From Paulinella micropora (taxonomy: Eukaryota > Cercozoa > Imbricatea > Euglyphida > Paulinellidae): DNA of 64,000 bases. This document shows positions 1 to 10,736 of this stretch, piece by piece. The translations under genes and the position numbers were made by a program. Numbering within the stretch: position 1 is the stretch's first letter; the number at the start of each line of letters is the position of its first letter. Location: NCBI GenBank assembly GCA_019918135.1, contig WBZZ01003020.1, positions 115,001 to 179,000 of the forward strand, given 5' to 3'. The notes beneath the pieces were generated by a model. That model was not told the origin of the DNA and did no database searches. It saw only the letters and a program-made list of their open reading frames with translations.

Positions 1-48
<48 letters not shown>

Positions 49-314
49 GTGCTTCTCTGTCAATGGCTGATGCATTTCTGCACATGCGCCTCCATCGTCT
101 CACCCGTGAGGGGAGTACGAAGAATTGACGATAAGCTCTAATGACACCCCCGCAAGGGCAGTTCCAACACTTCCAGACGGGCCGGTATGTTCAATGAAAA
201 TACTGGTCCAGACGGATCGGTATGTTCAATGAAAATACTGGTGGCACCGACGGGAATCGAACTGGCGACAGGGCCCAGATGGTAGAACTTGACCACTGGG
301 CTATCACGGTGTCC

Positions 315-316
<2 letters not shown>
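1..316 (-). mobile_element. tRNA-derived SINE with (ATT)n tail
   Basis: Read on the minus strand, the head near 316-242 carries RNA polymerase III boxes. The A box TAGCCCAGTGG fits TRGCNNAGYNG, and the B box AGTTCGATTCC is one base from GGTTCGANTCC. A body of about 190 bp follows, then an (ATT)n tail that reaches the window edge at 1-48. The T-arm stem does not pair well, so this is a SINE head and not a working tRNA gene. Immediately upstream of the head lies another (ATA)n run, as if the SINE had inserted into an older tail. The family was not recognised. Confidence 0.65.
173..242. repeat. 35 bp tandem duplication inside the SINE body
   Basis: Two head-to-tail 35 bp copies (173-207 and 208-242) differ at two positions. 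Each contains GGTATGTTCAATGAAAATAC. It lies next to the Pol III head, so it may be a duplicated SINE core. Confidence 0.85.
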
Positions 317-371
<55 letters not shown>

Positions 372-372
372 G
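315..372. repeat. (ATA)n microsatellite
   Basis: Nearly pure trinucleotide run of about 55 bp with one GTA variant near its right end. It abuts the SINE head and makes long isoleucine-only reading frames that are not genes. Confidence 0.95.
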
Positions 373-907
373 TAATAGTAAATAGTAACGACCTGACCGG
401 AGCACTTGAATGTCGCCAGTAATCATTCAAGTGGCCAGCTATCCGACTTCGTCCTCATCGTTCTCCATCAGCAGAAGGATACGACAAAGCTGAAGCCATC
501 ATTTTACAAGCTCAGGTATACTACCCAGATTTTCGGGCTTCTGGTGCCAATGTCTTTGCTTCCTGAAAAGCCTGGCCTGTGGTGGCCACTTTTGCACCCA
601 GAACCCCGGAAATCTGGGTGGTGTAGAACAGAGCTCGGGGCAAGAGCTTTACAACTGTGTGCTCTGCATCTTTGTACCTCAAATATTTAATATTGCTTGT
701 GGTTGGTCTGTTTTGCCACTTGCATATCTTTACTAGTTAGTAATAGCATGTGCAAGCCAGAATTTTATTGTTAAGATTGGAAGGGAAAACGGTTAATTTT
801 CCGGGAATTCACCGCTAATCCCGTGGATTTTTGTTGCCCTGTCTTGTCCTGTGGATTTCGATAATTTATTGTCGCCAATTTTCGCAAAAGCGACCATCAG
901 CTAAGGC
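373..907. other. AT-rich stretch without a recognisable gene
   Basis: No supported coding region, RNA gene or repeat was seen. A 94-codon frame at 406-690 has no recognisable domain and is not supported. Confidence 0.6.
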
Positions 908-934
908 TGACTACTACTACTGCTGCTGCTGCTG

Positions 935-988
<54 letters not shown>

Positions 989-1068
989 GTACTACTACTA
1001 CTCAGTAACTACTACTACTACTTCTACTACTACTACTACTCAGTAACTACTACTACTACTACTACTAT

Positions 1069-1149
<81 letters not shown>

Positions 1150-1168
1150 GTAACTACTACTACTACTA

Positions 1169-1221
<53 letters not shown>

Positions 1222-1239
1222 GCTACTGCTACTACTACT

Positions 1240-1317
<78 letters not shown>

Positions 1318-1408
1318 AACTACTACTACTACTACCACTACTACTGCTACTACTACTGCTACTACTACTGCTACTACTACTCAGTACTACTACTACTACT
1401 ACTACTAG

Positions 1409-1439
<31 letters not shown>

Positions 1440-1446
1440 GCTGCTG

Positions 1447-1523
<77 letters not shown>

Positions 1524-1560
1524 GCTACTACTACTACTACTTCTACTACTTCTACTACTT

Positions 1561-1629
<69 letters not shown>

Positions 1630-1630
1630 A
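908..1630. repeat. Long (ACT)n microsatellite
   Basis: About 720 bp of ACT/CTA triplets with scattered GCT, TCT and CAGTAACT interruptions. Frames through it read as poly-Ser, poly-Val or poly-Thr and are artefacts. Confidence 0.97.
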
Positions 1631-1639
1631 CTACTACTC

Positions 1640-2770
1640 TTCAATAGTTACTACTCGTCAATCGTCAGTTCTCAGCCGAGGCTATTATACATATTGTAAT
1701 ACAAATGAAATCTCATATTAATATACTCTGAAAGATTTTCCAAGCTTAGCTGAAATTTTCCAGGAGACAACTCAAGGACAAGATATTAATATGTATTATC
1801 ATATACAAGAATTACCCAAGGTTGCATTCATGGACCGGCTTTGCCACTTGAAAGTCGTACGTATTAATATTATAATACTAAAACTGCCCCCGATGATTAG
1901 GTATAAACCGATCACTCACGGACCTTACCCTACCTTTCACTTGCGGTTTGCCGGGAGACTTCGTTAAAAGCTAGGTTGCTCACAGCCACTTTAATCCGAA
2001 GACATAAACGCAGAACTGAACTGCAAGAGAGCTAAATAATCTAAATGCGTGACTAACCGTAACTGACGCTCAATAATATGGTCCGGTGCACAATGATAAA
2101 AATGTAACGTGCACAATTGACAGTGTTTAGATTATCCATTACTGTTACTCCTAATTATTAATATGATTTAGTAAAATATTACCGCGCATAGGAATCAATC
2201 ATAACTATGACTTAAACAGTGACTCGAAGTTACCTGTCCAACGATAGTATATCAGTGCATACTTTCAGGAAATAGTTATTTAATAACAGGGGTTTACCAG
2301 ACCGCAAGTGACAGTGCATCCCTTTGCCAAAGGTTAGATAAGTTCAAGTTTTAGTTTAAGTGAAAGGGCGAAGGTTGGGGAAAGGGTAAGGTGTGTGTGT
2401 GGTCTGGCTTTGGAGCTGTGCGACGAAGGTTCTGAGCTGGCTCTGAAGATTGTGGCGTAGACTAGGTTTTAGTTGTGTTTCCACCGATTGCGTAGTAACG
2501 GATGTAGTAGTGTTGAAGTGAAAGGATGAGTCTTACGGTCAGACACTGTGATAAAAATACAAGCTGATATAGATAAAAAAGGAAATTCCATTTGTAAAAA
2601 GTGAAATATGCAAGTGCACTTATGACGTGAAAAAACAAGGAAAATTTGGAAATTAGTTTTTTTTCAAGAATAGTCATCTTGAAAAAATGACGTGAAAAAA
2701 CAGGAAAAATTTATCACTGAAATTAGTTTGAAATAAATTGCTTTTTGCTTTTTGCCGCACTTTGTGTTTT
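1640..2770. other. AT-rich DNA with no gene seen
   Basis: More than 1 kb of AT-rich sequence without a convincing reading frame. Near 2,575-2,720 the phrase ATGACGTGAAAAAACA occurs twice about 65 bp apart, which may be a small local duplication. Confidence 0.6.
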
Positions 2771-2773
2771 AGT

Positions 2774-2989
2774 ATGAGAAGTTCCTATTTCTTAAGTACA
2801 ACGAACAATGACTTCAAGCGCTTTGATCTCAGCCAATATTTGCATCTACAACCTGTGTTATGGCTCATTAGAAAGCTCTTGGTGAGATCTTTCAAATGAG
2901 CCATTACACAAGCCACACAAATCAGAACCGGCCGAGAACCAATCGTTTGAAGTTATTGCTCGTTGTACTAAGGACAAGGAACTTCTCAT
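2774..2989. repeat. 216 bp foldback (long inverted repeat)
   Basis: The left arm starts ATGAGAAGTTCC at 2774 and the right arm ends GGAACTTCTCAT at 2989. Reverse-complementing the right half gives good alignment along the whole length, including TAGTACAACGA..CAAT..ACTTCAA and the inner ATGGCTCATT(A/T)GAAAG. The arms are about 105 bp each and, by eye, about three-quarters identical. The tip is only about 10 nt near 2,875-2,885. No protein is encoded and no clear target duplication was seen. It could be a foldback MITE or a transcribed hairpin. Confidence 0.85.
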
Positions 2990-3046
2990 GTTAATAGTTC
3001 CTCGACTATTTGATAAAACTGAACACTCAGACTCCCGGCGGCGCCC

Positions 3047-3075
3047 GACGGTCCGGCCCGGGCCGCCCGACCGTC
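3047..3075. repeat. 29 bp GC-rich near-palindrome
   Basis: GACGGTC and GACCGTC arms flank a GGCCCGGGCC centre. It is a sharp GC island in AT-rich surroundings. Function unknown. Confidence 0.75.
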
Positions 3076-3089
3076 AGCATCTCAACCAC

Positions 3090-3992
3090 TTGTAAGCTTA
3101 GCGGTGGCAGACTGCCACAGAGTATATATTGTATTATTTAAATTCACCTGTTTAAGTTCAAGTCATTATTCATTCCTGAAAGTGACCAGTATTTTAGTGT
3201 GACGGTTGCTATTGAATAGTTCGTAGTCAATTGATGTTACGGATGGAATGCAGCTACAGTGAAGCGTGGGGAATTTTGCGGGGCTATGTGGTGATGCAAT
3301 CGTGGGACTTTCTACTTTATCTCTTGTTGGTTAGTTAGGCTTTTGTTTCTAGTTATATTTTTTGTTTTTATCCATATATTTTCATATTACGTCCATTACC
3401 ATAGTTACGTTATATGTTTTTTCATAGGGAGTTTTCTCTTCCCTTCCATGCATTTTATTTCCTCATCTATATATTTTTTTCTCTTTATTATCTCAGCTCA
3501 CTTTCTTTTTGCTATGTTCCTGTTCATCTTTTCAAGTTAATCTTTTCTTATTATCTACTTATTATATTTTTCTTAAGTTTTCAAGTTTTTCCAAACTCAT
3601 TTTTTACCAATGTTACGGGTCTTGCGTATTTTTTGTCGACAACTCGTTACTGTAGCAGACCGGCCGGGCCGAGCTACTATTCTGTGAAATTTAATGGCTG
3701 AAGGCATACGATTGCCAGTTTTCCTCTTGCGAAATACCACCAAAATCGCTTCTCGGAAGCGCGCACAGCTATTCTCACAAAAGGCATACGATTGTCTTCT
3801 TGCAAGAAAGGGAGCGAGGGTCGAACGATCGGTCCTTTGATCTTTCATATTTTCTGGTTAAGCATTGGTTATTAAATAATGTGATAGGGGTCTGACCGCT
3901 AATCAGCGAACCAAACTCGGTAAACAGCTTCTTCGTCTATCTATTTTTCCTTGGATCTCATTTTCAAATTCATATACCGTAGATTTCAAACG
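3090..3992. other. AT-rich upstream region of the 3,993 gene
   Basis: No gene supported. A small hairpin GTGGCAGACTGCCAC lies near 3,104. The T-rich segment 3,340-3,600 gives phenylalanine-rich frames that look like low complexity. Confidence 0.5.
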
Positions 3993-5551
3993 ATGGCCGA
4001 TGGAAACAAGAACCGTGGCCGTGGGAGTGCCCAACGTGGCTCGTCTCCTTCAAGTTCTTACAACAGGTAACCAACGATGGTTTGCCTCTATACGACAAAT
4101 CATTCCCTTCGTTTCTTTTGCCTTGACCCTAGAGGACGAGTGGGCGGGAGACGTGACCAGTCCAGACGTGAGAATGACCGACGTCCCACCCAGCCACGTC
4201 AATCCCAGTCACCATCCAACCGACGCTACCACTCCCCACCGACAAGAAGAACGATTCGACAAGAGGAAGTCAGAGTTCCCCTGGAAACCGTCAGGTAGAC
4301 ATTCCACATGGGGGACCCCCCCGTCGGTCGTCATCCATCACTCCGCCACGAGCCAAACATGGAGCAAGAGGAAGAGTGTACCACAACTCATGGTCCGACA
4401 ACAGACGGAACGAGCAAGGTTCGTCGACACCTGCACGCGACAAATTCCAGTGGGATGGTCCCAATGAACTTGCGATGGTAGCTTCAACGATGTACTACCA
4501 AATCCCGATGAACAAATGTACCTTCATCAAGAGCAACTTCATGACTGCAAAAGAACGAGAACGCTACGAAACTTTCCACAGGCAAATTGCAAACAACACT
4601 CCCGTCACTGCTCTGATCTCCGGCGGTCCCCATGACCAAGTCATAAAGCTATTCCGAGAATGCCTCCGTGGCGACAACTATGCTGAGTACAAACGGTTTG
4701 TAGATAACCTCTACCAAGACAACAACCATCTCAGTTACAATATCGATCCCCCGGCTTCACACCTTGCTGCTGCCATCCCTGGCGATCTCTATTGGTGCAC
4801 TCGCTCCTTCCTCATCGAAGTCTATCGGATGCAACGAGAAGCAGCTTTCCTCAAAGTCAACGTACTGAAGGGGGAAGATTTCTCTCAATGTTGTTTTGTT
4901 TCTGCAGTCTCGTCCTTACTGTATGATACCCTTGAGAATGCACTGAATGCAGCCTACATTCCTACTCCCACTATCCGTCACGACGTCCAGAAAGTGTTCA
5001 AGATCGCGATCAAATATCACCGCACCACGTATGAGGCTAACAATGCGATTATCCCTAACTTCCGACAAGTTCCCCAACGAAACTGTCGAGGAATTGCTGC
5101 AGCTTCTAGTAGCACGAAACGATCCTTTCCCCCTACACCAGTAGGCTCTTCCCCGCTCTTCGACATTGACGATGTTCCCTCCAGCAAGCAAGAGAAACCT
5201 GCAGATCAGCCCAAACAGAAGAAACGTGCTCGCACTCAGTCACCGACACCGTCTCTGGCAAGCTTACAGAACGCATTGGTCTATACGGAAGAGAAGCAGT
5301 CACAAAAGAAGTTGAAGTTCAAAGACGACACAGCCAATCCTGCTCCATCAGCTAAGTCTAACTCGTCGTCAAGCTCATCCAGCTCATCGTCCTCGTCAAG
5401 TTTGTCGTACACTTCAGACACTGAGTCAGAGTCGACGTCACCGTTGCTTTCAGCTTCCAACCAGAGTCCTAAACCTATGGATGTTGCTTCTAAATTTGAA
5501 GTTGGAAATGTTGCCCAGCATGGCGCACAATCAACACTATCTCTCCCCTGA
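3993..5551 (+). CDS. Unrecognised Arg/Ser-rich protein, probably three exons
   Basis: ATG at 3993 opens MADGNKNRGRGS. A GTAACC..CCCTAG intron at 4067-4132 (66 bp) keeps the frame open into an Arg/Ser/Pro-rich exon. A second donor at 4295 (CAG|GTAGAC) with an acceptor near 4368 would enter the long exon ending at 5551, giving about 470 residues. Domains in order: a basic RS-like N-terminus, a globular part of about 250 residues (about 4,440-5,110) that I do not recognise, and an acidic poly-Ser tail with basic patches such as KQKKRAR. An overlapping frame to 5735 has a helical segment (SPEQLAEIQRMIDTAV) and may be an alternative C-terminus. It could be a host RNA-binding protein or a Gag-like protein. 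The splice sites are read by eye. Confidence 0.5.
4067..4132 (+). other. Candidate 66 bp intron
   Basis: Donor CAG|GTAACC, pyrimidine-rich run GTTTCTTTTGCC and acceptor CCCTAG|AGG. Removing it preserves the frame and joins Gly/Arg-rich to Arg-rich coding sequence. Without removal the upstream frame does not continue into the same product. Confidence 0.55.
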
Positions 5552-5887
5552 GCAGCTAGCAGAGATACAACGGATGATCGACACAGCTGTCTCTCTCTCC
5601 CGCAAAGCAGCCGCGGAAGTTGCAACTATCACCAACACCGCGCCTAACTCTGGCACGAGCCAGCCTGCCTACCTACTTACCTATGTACCTACCCATCTAC
5701 CTATCTATCTGTCCATCTATGTCGCGGCGCGGTGAGTGCATAAGCTATGTCTATGCATGGGGAGATCATCTACATCAAAGCTACAGTTGTTGTAATAATA
5801 GGCTTCTCATGCATGGGGAGTGCATCTACATCAAAGCTGCAGTTATTGTATGTTTAGCCTGAGTGTCTCGCAGTCTGTGCATGTGTA

Positions 5888-6060
5888 TATGTGTATGCAT
5901 TGTATGTATATCTTGGTAGTGTGTGTATGTGTGTATTAATTGTATGTATATGTAGGTAGTGTGTGTGTTGTGTATGTGTGTGTGTGTGTGTGTATGAATT
6001 GTATGCATATCTAGGCAATGTAGTGTGTATATGTGTATGAATTGTATGCATGCAGACTTG
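5888..6060. repeat. TG-rich minisatellite-like tract
   Basis: Imperfect GTGTGTATGTGTAT and ATTGTATGCATAT phrases repeat about every 50 bp. No coding content. Confidence 0.8.
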
Positions 6061-6092
6061 AGCAGGGCAACGTACAGCTAGATCTGTGTGGG

Positions 6093-6757
6093 GTACCCTA
6101 TCCTATCCTATCCTATCCTATCCTATCCTATCCTACCCTACCCTTCCCTACCCTTTCCTACCCTATCCTATCCTATTCCATCCTATCCCATCCTATCCTA
6201 TCCTATCCTATCCTTATCCTTATCCTTATCCTTATCCTTATCCTTATCCTTCCTTATCCTTATCCTTATCCTTATCCTTTTCCTTTTCCTTATCCTTATC
6301 CTTATCCTCTTATCCTTATCCTTATCCTTATTCTTTTCCTTTTCTTTTTCCTTTTCCTTTTCCTTATCCTCATCCTTATCCTCATCCTTATCCTTATCCT
6401 TATCCTTATCCTTATCCTTGTCCTTGTCCTTGTCCTTCTCCTTCTCCTTGTCCTTCTCCTTGTCCTTCTCCTTGTCCTTCTCCTTGTCCTTCTCCTTCTC
6501 CTTCTCCTTGTCCTTCTCCTTGTCCTCCTTGTCCTCCTTGTCCTCCTCCTCGTCCTCGTCCTTGTCCTTGTCCTCGTCCTTGTCCTTGTCCTTGTCCTTG
6601 TCCTGGACAAGGACAAGGACAAGGACAAGTGACAACTGTCCTTCTCCGTGTCCTTCTCCGTGTCCTTCTCCTTGTCCTTCTTGTCCTTCTCATTGTCCTT
6701 CTCCTTGTCCTTCTCCTTGTCCTTCTCCTTGTCCTTCTCCTTGTCCTTCTCTTTAGG
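6093..6757. repeat. Evolving CCTAT / CCTTAT / CCTTGT satellite
   Basis: It begins as pentamer TCCTA, shifts to hexamer CCTTAT, then CCTTTT, CCTTGT and CCTTCT blocks. At about 6,597-6,630 the strand flips (TCCTTGTCCTGGACAAGGACA), making a local inverted repeat. All reading frames through it are Ser/Leu/Pro or Arg/Thr/Lys artefacts. Confidence 0.95.
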
Positions 6758-6774
6758 TGAAATAGTATTGGTCG

Positions 6775-7650
6775 GGTTCGTAGGTAGTGTAGTAAGCAGA
6801 GTAGGGGGGTCCTCGATCGCGGGCCCTTTGCCCCCCGTTGATCCGACAGCCCGAGTTGACCCCTCCTCCGTGCTCCCCCCACCACCCGTCCTTCCAACAC
6901 GACCGGCGTCGTCCTCGTCCTCCAGTAGCTCCAGTTCACAAGGTAGCACGTCCCGTCCACTCTCTGTCTACTCGACTGACAACTCCCCGACACGGTCACC
7001 TAGCACACGAGTGCGGGTGTTTCGGCCCCCGAGACAAACCCCAGAGCAGAGTCAATTGCGAATGCCATGTTCAATCTTTTAATCATGCATCATACGAAAC
7101 TAGATTCGAACAGCATTATCTAACTTCGATGTCGTCGATCCTGCTAAACCTCAAGTCTCCCCGCTACATGCCGCGTCCTTTTTTGTCCTTTGTTTGTGTT
7201 GTTTTTTGTTGTTTATGTTTGTCCCCTTGCCCCAGTGCCGTGATCACAGGTCAGCACGACCCAACACCTCTTCTTTTTCTCCTACGCCTACGACAGGACC
7301 GAACGCAGTAGACGGCAACGTTGCCCCCCCTACAGTCGCCGCTCGCTCCCCAAGTTCTACATCTGCGAATACTCAGCCTACTCCGCCTAAGCAAACTTTT
7401 GTCGACGAACCCGACGGAGAAGATCGCCCAGAAGAAGAACAACGCCAAGGGACGGCACCAACCCCTCCTAACCCCCCCCCCCCCCCCCCCCCAACAGTAA
7501 GCCATCTTCCACCACGGTCCCAACTCCATCTCGCTCTCGTCGCCGCAAGAAGAATGAGAACGTTCCAGACACCAATTAGGGAACAGAGGCGGCATGGCTC
7601 TATATCTCTCGTACGTCCAAGGCGTGTGATCATCTCTTGCAAGTCTTAAC
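6775..7650 (+). other. Pro/Ser-rich coding-like stretch, unrecognised
   Basis: Low-complexity Pro/Ser/Thr-rich frames follow one another (about 6,775-7,080 and 7,250-7,650), interrupted by a C16 run near 7,477. Their poly-Ser composition recalls the tail of the 3,993-5,551 gene, so this may be a further exon group or a diverged copy. A pyrimidine-rich acceptor-like CCCCAG sits near 7,233. No domain was recognised. Confidence 0.3.
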
Positions 7651-7728
7651 CATGACGAACGTTGCCCCGATTACTAGATGCCCCCACTACGCTCATGCAA
7701 TAAAACAAGCAGTACGAACCGCATATAA

Positions 7729-8436
7729 GGCCATAGCCTCCGCCAAGAACGCTTGACTTTCCAGCTTTCAACCGCAAAGAAGGAAGCGTTTGACTTGTTC
7801 TTCAAGGAGAACAAAGACCCCATCCAACATGCGAAACAGACCTTGACCCTGGTGAATCTGCCCGGGGAAAGGCAAGCCAAGGCTCGGCGGGAGCTGTATG
7901 CACTCTTCCAGAAAGGCTTGCAGGTCAACCGTCACCTCGAATTTCGAAGGCATTGTGGTTGGGATAAGGTCTGCAATCTGTGGGCTGAGAGGCAGCCTCG
8001 GGAGTGGTTCAGACTTCACATCACAGAGTGCTTGGGCGGCTCTGCAACGGTGCGCAACGATATCTCGTGGCTGGGAGTGCACGCGGCAGGGGAGCTCCGG
8101 TATAGCACAGTGCTGTGCATGTCGCTTTTCCATATTTACTTGGCCTGCTACAAGATGTGGCCAAAAAAGGAAGACAGCAAGCTCTTCGCCTGGCTCCGCA
8201 AATATGCCTGGGATCAGAGCTACGAAAACGGCGAGCTAGGCCTGGGTGAGCTACCAATCAAAGACAAAATGGACCTGCTAGAAGAGTATGCCCAAACCAA
8301 GGACGCCGAAAGGTTCATGCTCCAACAGCGTTGGCCGCCCAGGGAGCTCAAGGAACTTGACAGCTTCTTAAAACATTTAACGGACAAAATCAATGAGAAA
8401 AGCTCAAAGCCAGTGCCCCAAGCGTCGCCAAAATAA
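7729..8436 (+). CDS. Unrecognised 230-residue protein, first GC-rich gene
   Basis: Open from 7729 to the stop at 8436 without an early ATG. TTGACTTTCCAG at 7,753-7,764 looks like a 3' splice acceptor, so the start may lie in an upstream exon. The product is charged and helical, rich in Trp (REWFRLH, KYAWDQSYENG) and ends with a Lys/Pro-rich tail. An AATAAA lies 43 bp past the stop. The phrase LPGERQAKARRELYALF resembles segments of the products near 8,640 and 27,700, hinting at a small paralogous family. Codon use is GC-richer than the flanks, as in the virus-like blocks. No function assigned. Confidence 0.5.
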   Translation, partial: GHSLRQERLTFQLSTAKKEAFDLFFKENKDPIQHAKQTLTLVNLPGERQAKARRELYALFQKGLQVNRHLEFRRHCGWDKVCNLWAERQPREWFRLHITECLGGSATVRNDISWLGVHAAGELRYSTVLCMSLFHIYLACYKMWPKKEDSKLFAWLRKYAWDQSYENGELGLGELPIKDKMDLLEEYAQTKDAERFMLQQRWPPRELKELDSFLKHLTDKINEKSSKPVPQASPK

Positions 8437-8478
8437 CAAATACAGCCAGTCTCATGCAAAAAAAACGTATTTTTTTCT

Positions 8479-8484
8479 AATAAA
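8479..8484 (+). terminator. Polyadenylation signal AATAAA
   Basis: AATAAA follows the stop at 8436 by 43 bp and is preceded by a T-rich run. Similar TAATAAAA signals follow other genes in the GC-rich parts. Confidence 0.55.
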
Positions 8485-8627
8485 AAGCTCGGCCCTGACA
8501 GAGAGTTCCTACTTTTAGACACCCGTCACTTGGGTCAAAAGTGCAAGCTTGCCTGCTTGCCAGCACGACCGTGGACCTCTTCCGCCTTGCTGAAATGCAG
8601 ATGAGCAATGTGCCATTTTTGCTCCAC

Positions 8628-9022
8628 AGCAAAGCCTGTACGGGGATGTGGCCAAGGCGGAGCTGCTAAAGCTCTGCCTGCCCCGCAGCGTGATCTCTGG
8701 AGCGAGTACGCTGCGCAAAGACTTGTTCGCGTTGTTCTGCAAGCTGACATCCGATGGGCTGGACTGGCCGCCCGCGCAGCTACTGGCGAACCTGGGCTCG
8801 ATGTGCGATGACGCGTTGCTGGCTGGCCTCGACAAAGAGAGCGAAGACTACGACGAGGAGGACAGCGAAGAGGAGGAGGAGGAAGACGACGAGGACGACC
8901 AAGACAACAACGATCTACGAATCCCAACGCCAGGACACCTCGACCAACCTGGATTCCAGCGCCTTTGTGTCTCTAAACTGACTAAGGGGACGGGGGCTCG
9001 CCGAAGCGAGCTATTGTTGTGA
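8628..9022 (+). CDS. Unrecognised acidic-tailed protein
   Basis: Coding-like from just after TTTTTGCTCCACAG (8,617-8,630), which looks like a splice acceptor, to the stop at 9022. About 100 residues of helical character (LPRSVISGASTLRKDLFALF) are followed by an Asp/Glu-rich stretch of about 30 residues. The N-terminal phrase resembles that of the preceding gene. No ATG precedes the frame, so the start is unresolved. Unrecognised. Confidence 0.4.
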
Positions 9023-9235
9023 GCTAGCGTGTTGAAAAGGAGGAGGGAGGCGGGAAGTATAATTTGTTCTTTAATTAAAAAGTTCCACCTGAGCCCGGCG
9101 GCTTTATCATACATTCCTTTGCAAACTGGACTTTTTCTCTTAGAAAGAAAAAAACCTGGTGTGTTTATCATGGAAGCATTTAATTTAAAAAATTCTTTTT
9201 TATAATCCTTTCCCCTGTGGGTCATGATATAGTCA

Positions 9236-9390
9236 AATTTTGGACGTGATATGGGTAAAAAGGGAAGTTCCGCCGGAAAACTCGGAAAAGAACTGTGTTT
9301 TTCGACCGTATCACGCAACCCACGCAGAACAGCAAGATTTTGCGCCAAATGAACGGGCCGGCCCGGCCTCATTCCGCGGGGTAACATAAA
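9236..9390 (+). repeat. Dispersed repeat, copy 1, with CGGGCCGGCCCG palindrome
   Basis: Aligns by eye with 25,903-26,085. Shared blocks are GATA(T/C)GG..AAAAAGG..GTTC.GCCG, then TTTTTC.ACC.TATCACGCAAC, then GAACGGGCCGGCCCG (palindrome 9354-9365), then an AT-rich stretch. Both copies are followed within about 100 bp by long G/C homopolymers. Could be a conserved promoter or a piece of a terminal repeat. Confidence 0.7.
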
Positions 9391-9459
9391 TCAAATGTTT
9401 TCCCGCGGAAAAAAACCGCGCACTAATTTTTTTTGCGCAAATGAGAAGTTCTTCATGTC

Positions 9460-9660
9460 CCCCCCCCCCCCACTTTCCCCCGAAGAGGGAGCTGGGGGGG
9501 AGAAGGGAGCGGGGAGACAAGGGGAAGCAGTGGAGAGAGGGAGGGGTGGCGCTCTCCCTCCCCCCCCCTCCACCCCTCCTCTCTCTTCTCCCTCAAGTCT
9601 TTTCCTTTAAGGGGGAAGGGAGAGGGGGGAGGGAGGGAGGAAAAGATCGCGCACCGAGCG
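9460..9660. repeat. G/C homopolymer-rich spacer
   Basis: C13, G7 and C9-type runs with purine/pyrimidine strand asymmetry. Non-coding. The same texture recurs in many gene spacers of the virus-like DNA. Confidence 0.8.
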
Positions 9661-9842
9661 CCCTACTGTTCCCTGTATAAATAAAAAGAATCCACCAGCG
9701 TCGGGCTCTGCTGTAAAAATAGCATCCAGGCGTTGTTGTGGTGTCTGTGCGGATAGCAAAGGGTACGAAAAGCTTTTCAGAACAGAACAGGCTACCAGCC
9801 TAGGATTAGACTGTAAAAAATCTTTGTTCCTGGTGCTGCACA

Positions 9843-10391
9843 ATGCACCAGAGAAAAAGCACTGCCCGATCACCCCTAAACATTAAAAGGGTCTGCTGCT
9901 GGTCCCTGTACCAAGGTTGGGTCTACGACTTTGAGACGCTTGATGGCGGGGCTCTGAATTGCCTGGCCAGGCTATCCTCCAACGACCCGCGGTCTACTAT
10001 GGGTCAGATGGCCGATGCTTGGGAGAAATGGGTGGAAGAGATGTTTCAATGGCAAATAAAAAAGCAAGAGTGGCTTTACCTCGCCACCTATCAGGTCCAG
10101 AAGGCGGCACAAGAAGTAATTACGACCGCGTCCAATCCCTGGGACAGTCTGGATTGGTGGGCGAATATCAGCGAGGGGGTCCGCCGAGAGATCCGCGAGG
10201 GGATCCGCCGAGAGATCCGCGAAGGAGCCGAACAAGCGGCCGCGCCGGTCTTTGTGCCCAAGGACGGCTCGCGCGGGGCGTACATCGGGACCGCTGACAC
10301 GCTCGCCGTCGGTAACCGGCTCGGTGTCGGTGACCAGCTCTGCGTCAGTGTCCGGCTCAGTGTCAGTGTCCGGCTCGGCGTCGGTGTCTAG
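9843..10391 (+). CDS. Unrecognised Trp-rich protein with hexapeptide tail
   Basis: ATG at 9843 (MHQRKSTARSP), 182 residues. The middle is helical with WEKWVEEMFQWQIKKQEW and a doubled REIREGIRREIREG phrase (about residues 116-130). The C-terminus is a six-residue repeat of VSVRLS type encoded by the 18 bp DNA repeat at 10,305-10,406. Codon use is GC-rich, but the next sequence after 10,407 is abruptly AT-rich, so the 3' end probably lies at an element junction. Unrecognised. Confidence 0.45.
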   Translation: MHQRKSTARSPLNIKRVCCWSLYQGWVYDFETLDGGALNCLARLSSNDPRSTMGQMADAWEKWVEEMFQWQIKKQEWLYLATYQVQKAAQEVITTASNPWDSLDWWANISEGVRREIREGIRREIREGAEQAAAPVFVPKDGSRGAYIGTADTLAVGNRLGVGDQLCVSVRLSVSVRLGVGV

Positions 10392-10406
10392 CTCAGCGTC
10401 CGTGAC
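10305..10406 (+). repeat. 18 bp tandem repeat at a composition boundary
   Basis: About five and a half imperfect copies of GTCAGTGTCCGGCTCAGT. In one frame it encodes VSVRLS-type repeats, in another Ser/Val repeats running into the next AT-rich frame. GC content drops sharply at its right edge. Confidence 0.85.
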
Positions 10407-10407
10407 C

Positions 10408-10736
10408 CCAAAGTTTAGAAAGTGGTGGTTGGATATAATAACAACGGGCGATTTACCGATTGGCGAGTTTGGTGGATTTGTATCAAAAGAAGATTTATTT
10501 AAACATTATGAAAGTAATGCGGGCGACACACACACAAAAATGTGAAATTTTGGATTGAAATGAAAAAAGTTGTAGGCGACATTGAAACCCGACGGCTTAC
10601 AATGCCTGTTGGACCCCGTGCGCGATGTGGTAAAATACCCTCATTAGCCGAGTGTCGTGATATGTGGCGTCAATTATACAATGATAGCGAGTGGCCATTT
10701 GATGCCGAAGACAACGACGAAGACATTATTCAATAG
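10408..10736 (+). pseudogene. C-terminal part of a D5-like helicase-primase (small virus-like element fossil)
   Basis: The translated segment carries the C-terminal signature known from poxvirus D5, virophage and Polinton-like helicase-primases: FRKWWLDII, then a Ser-Lys-(Glu)-Asp-Leu-(Phe)-Lys-x-Tyr stretch, then FWIEMKKVV and a closing LAECRDMWRQ. This part normally follows the SF3 ATPase. Only the tail of the gene is present in the AT-rich block, and it is broken (about one or two breaks). It marks the AT-rich 10.4-13.4 kb segment as a fragment of a virophage- or Polinton-like element. The family assignment is an inference from this pattern. Confidence 0.5.

Noticed and set aside
242-316. 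Candidate functional tRNA gene on the minus strand
   Set aside because: The A and B boxes are good but the T-arm stem does not pair and the acceptor stem has a mismatch. It continues into a SINE body with an (ATT)n tail.
191-430. Long isoleucine-only reading frames on both strands
   Set aside because: Produced by the ATA microsatellite; no real protein sequence.
6086-6999. Several overlapping frames of 145-224 codons across the CCTTAT/CCTTGT satellite
   Set aside because: All three frames on both strands are open because the hexamer lacks stops. Pure repeat composition.
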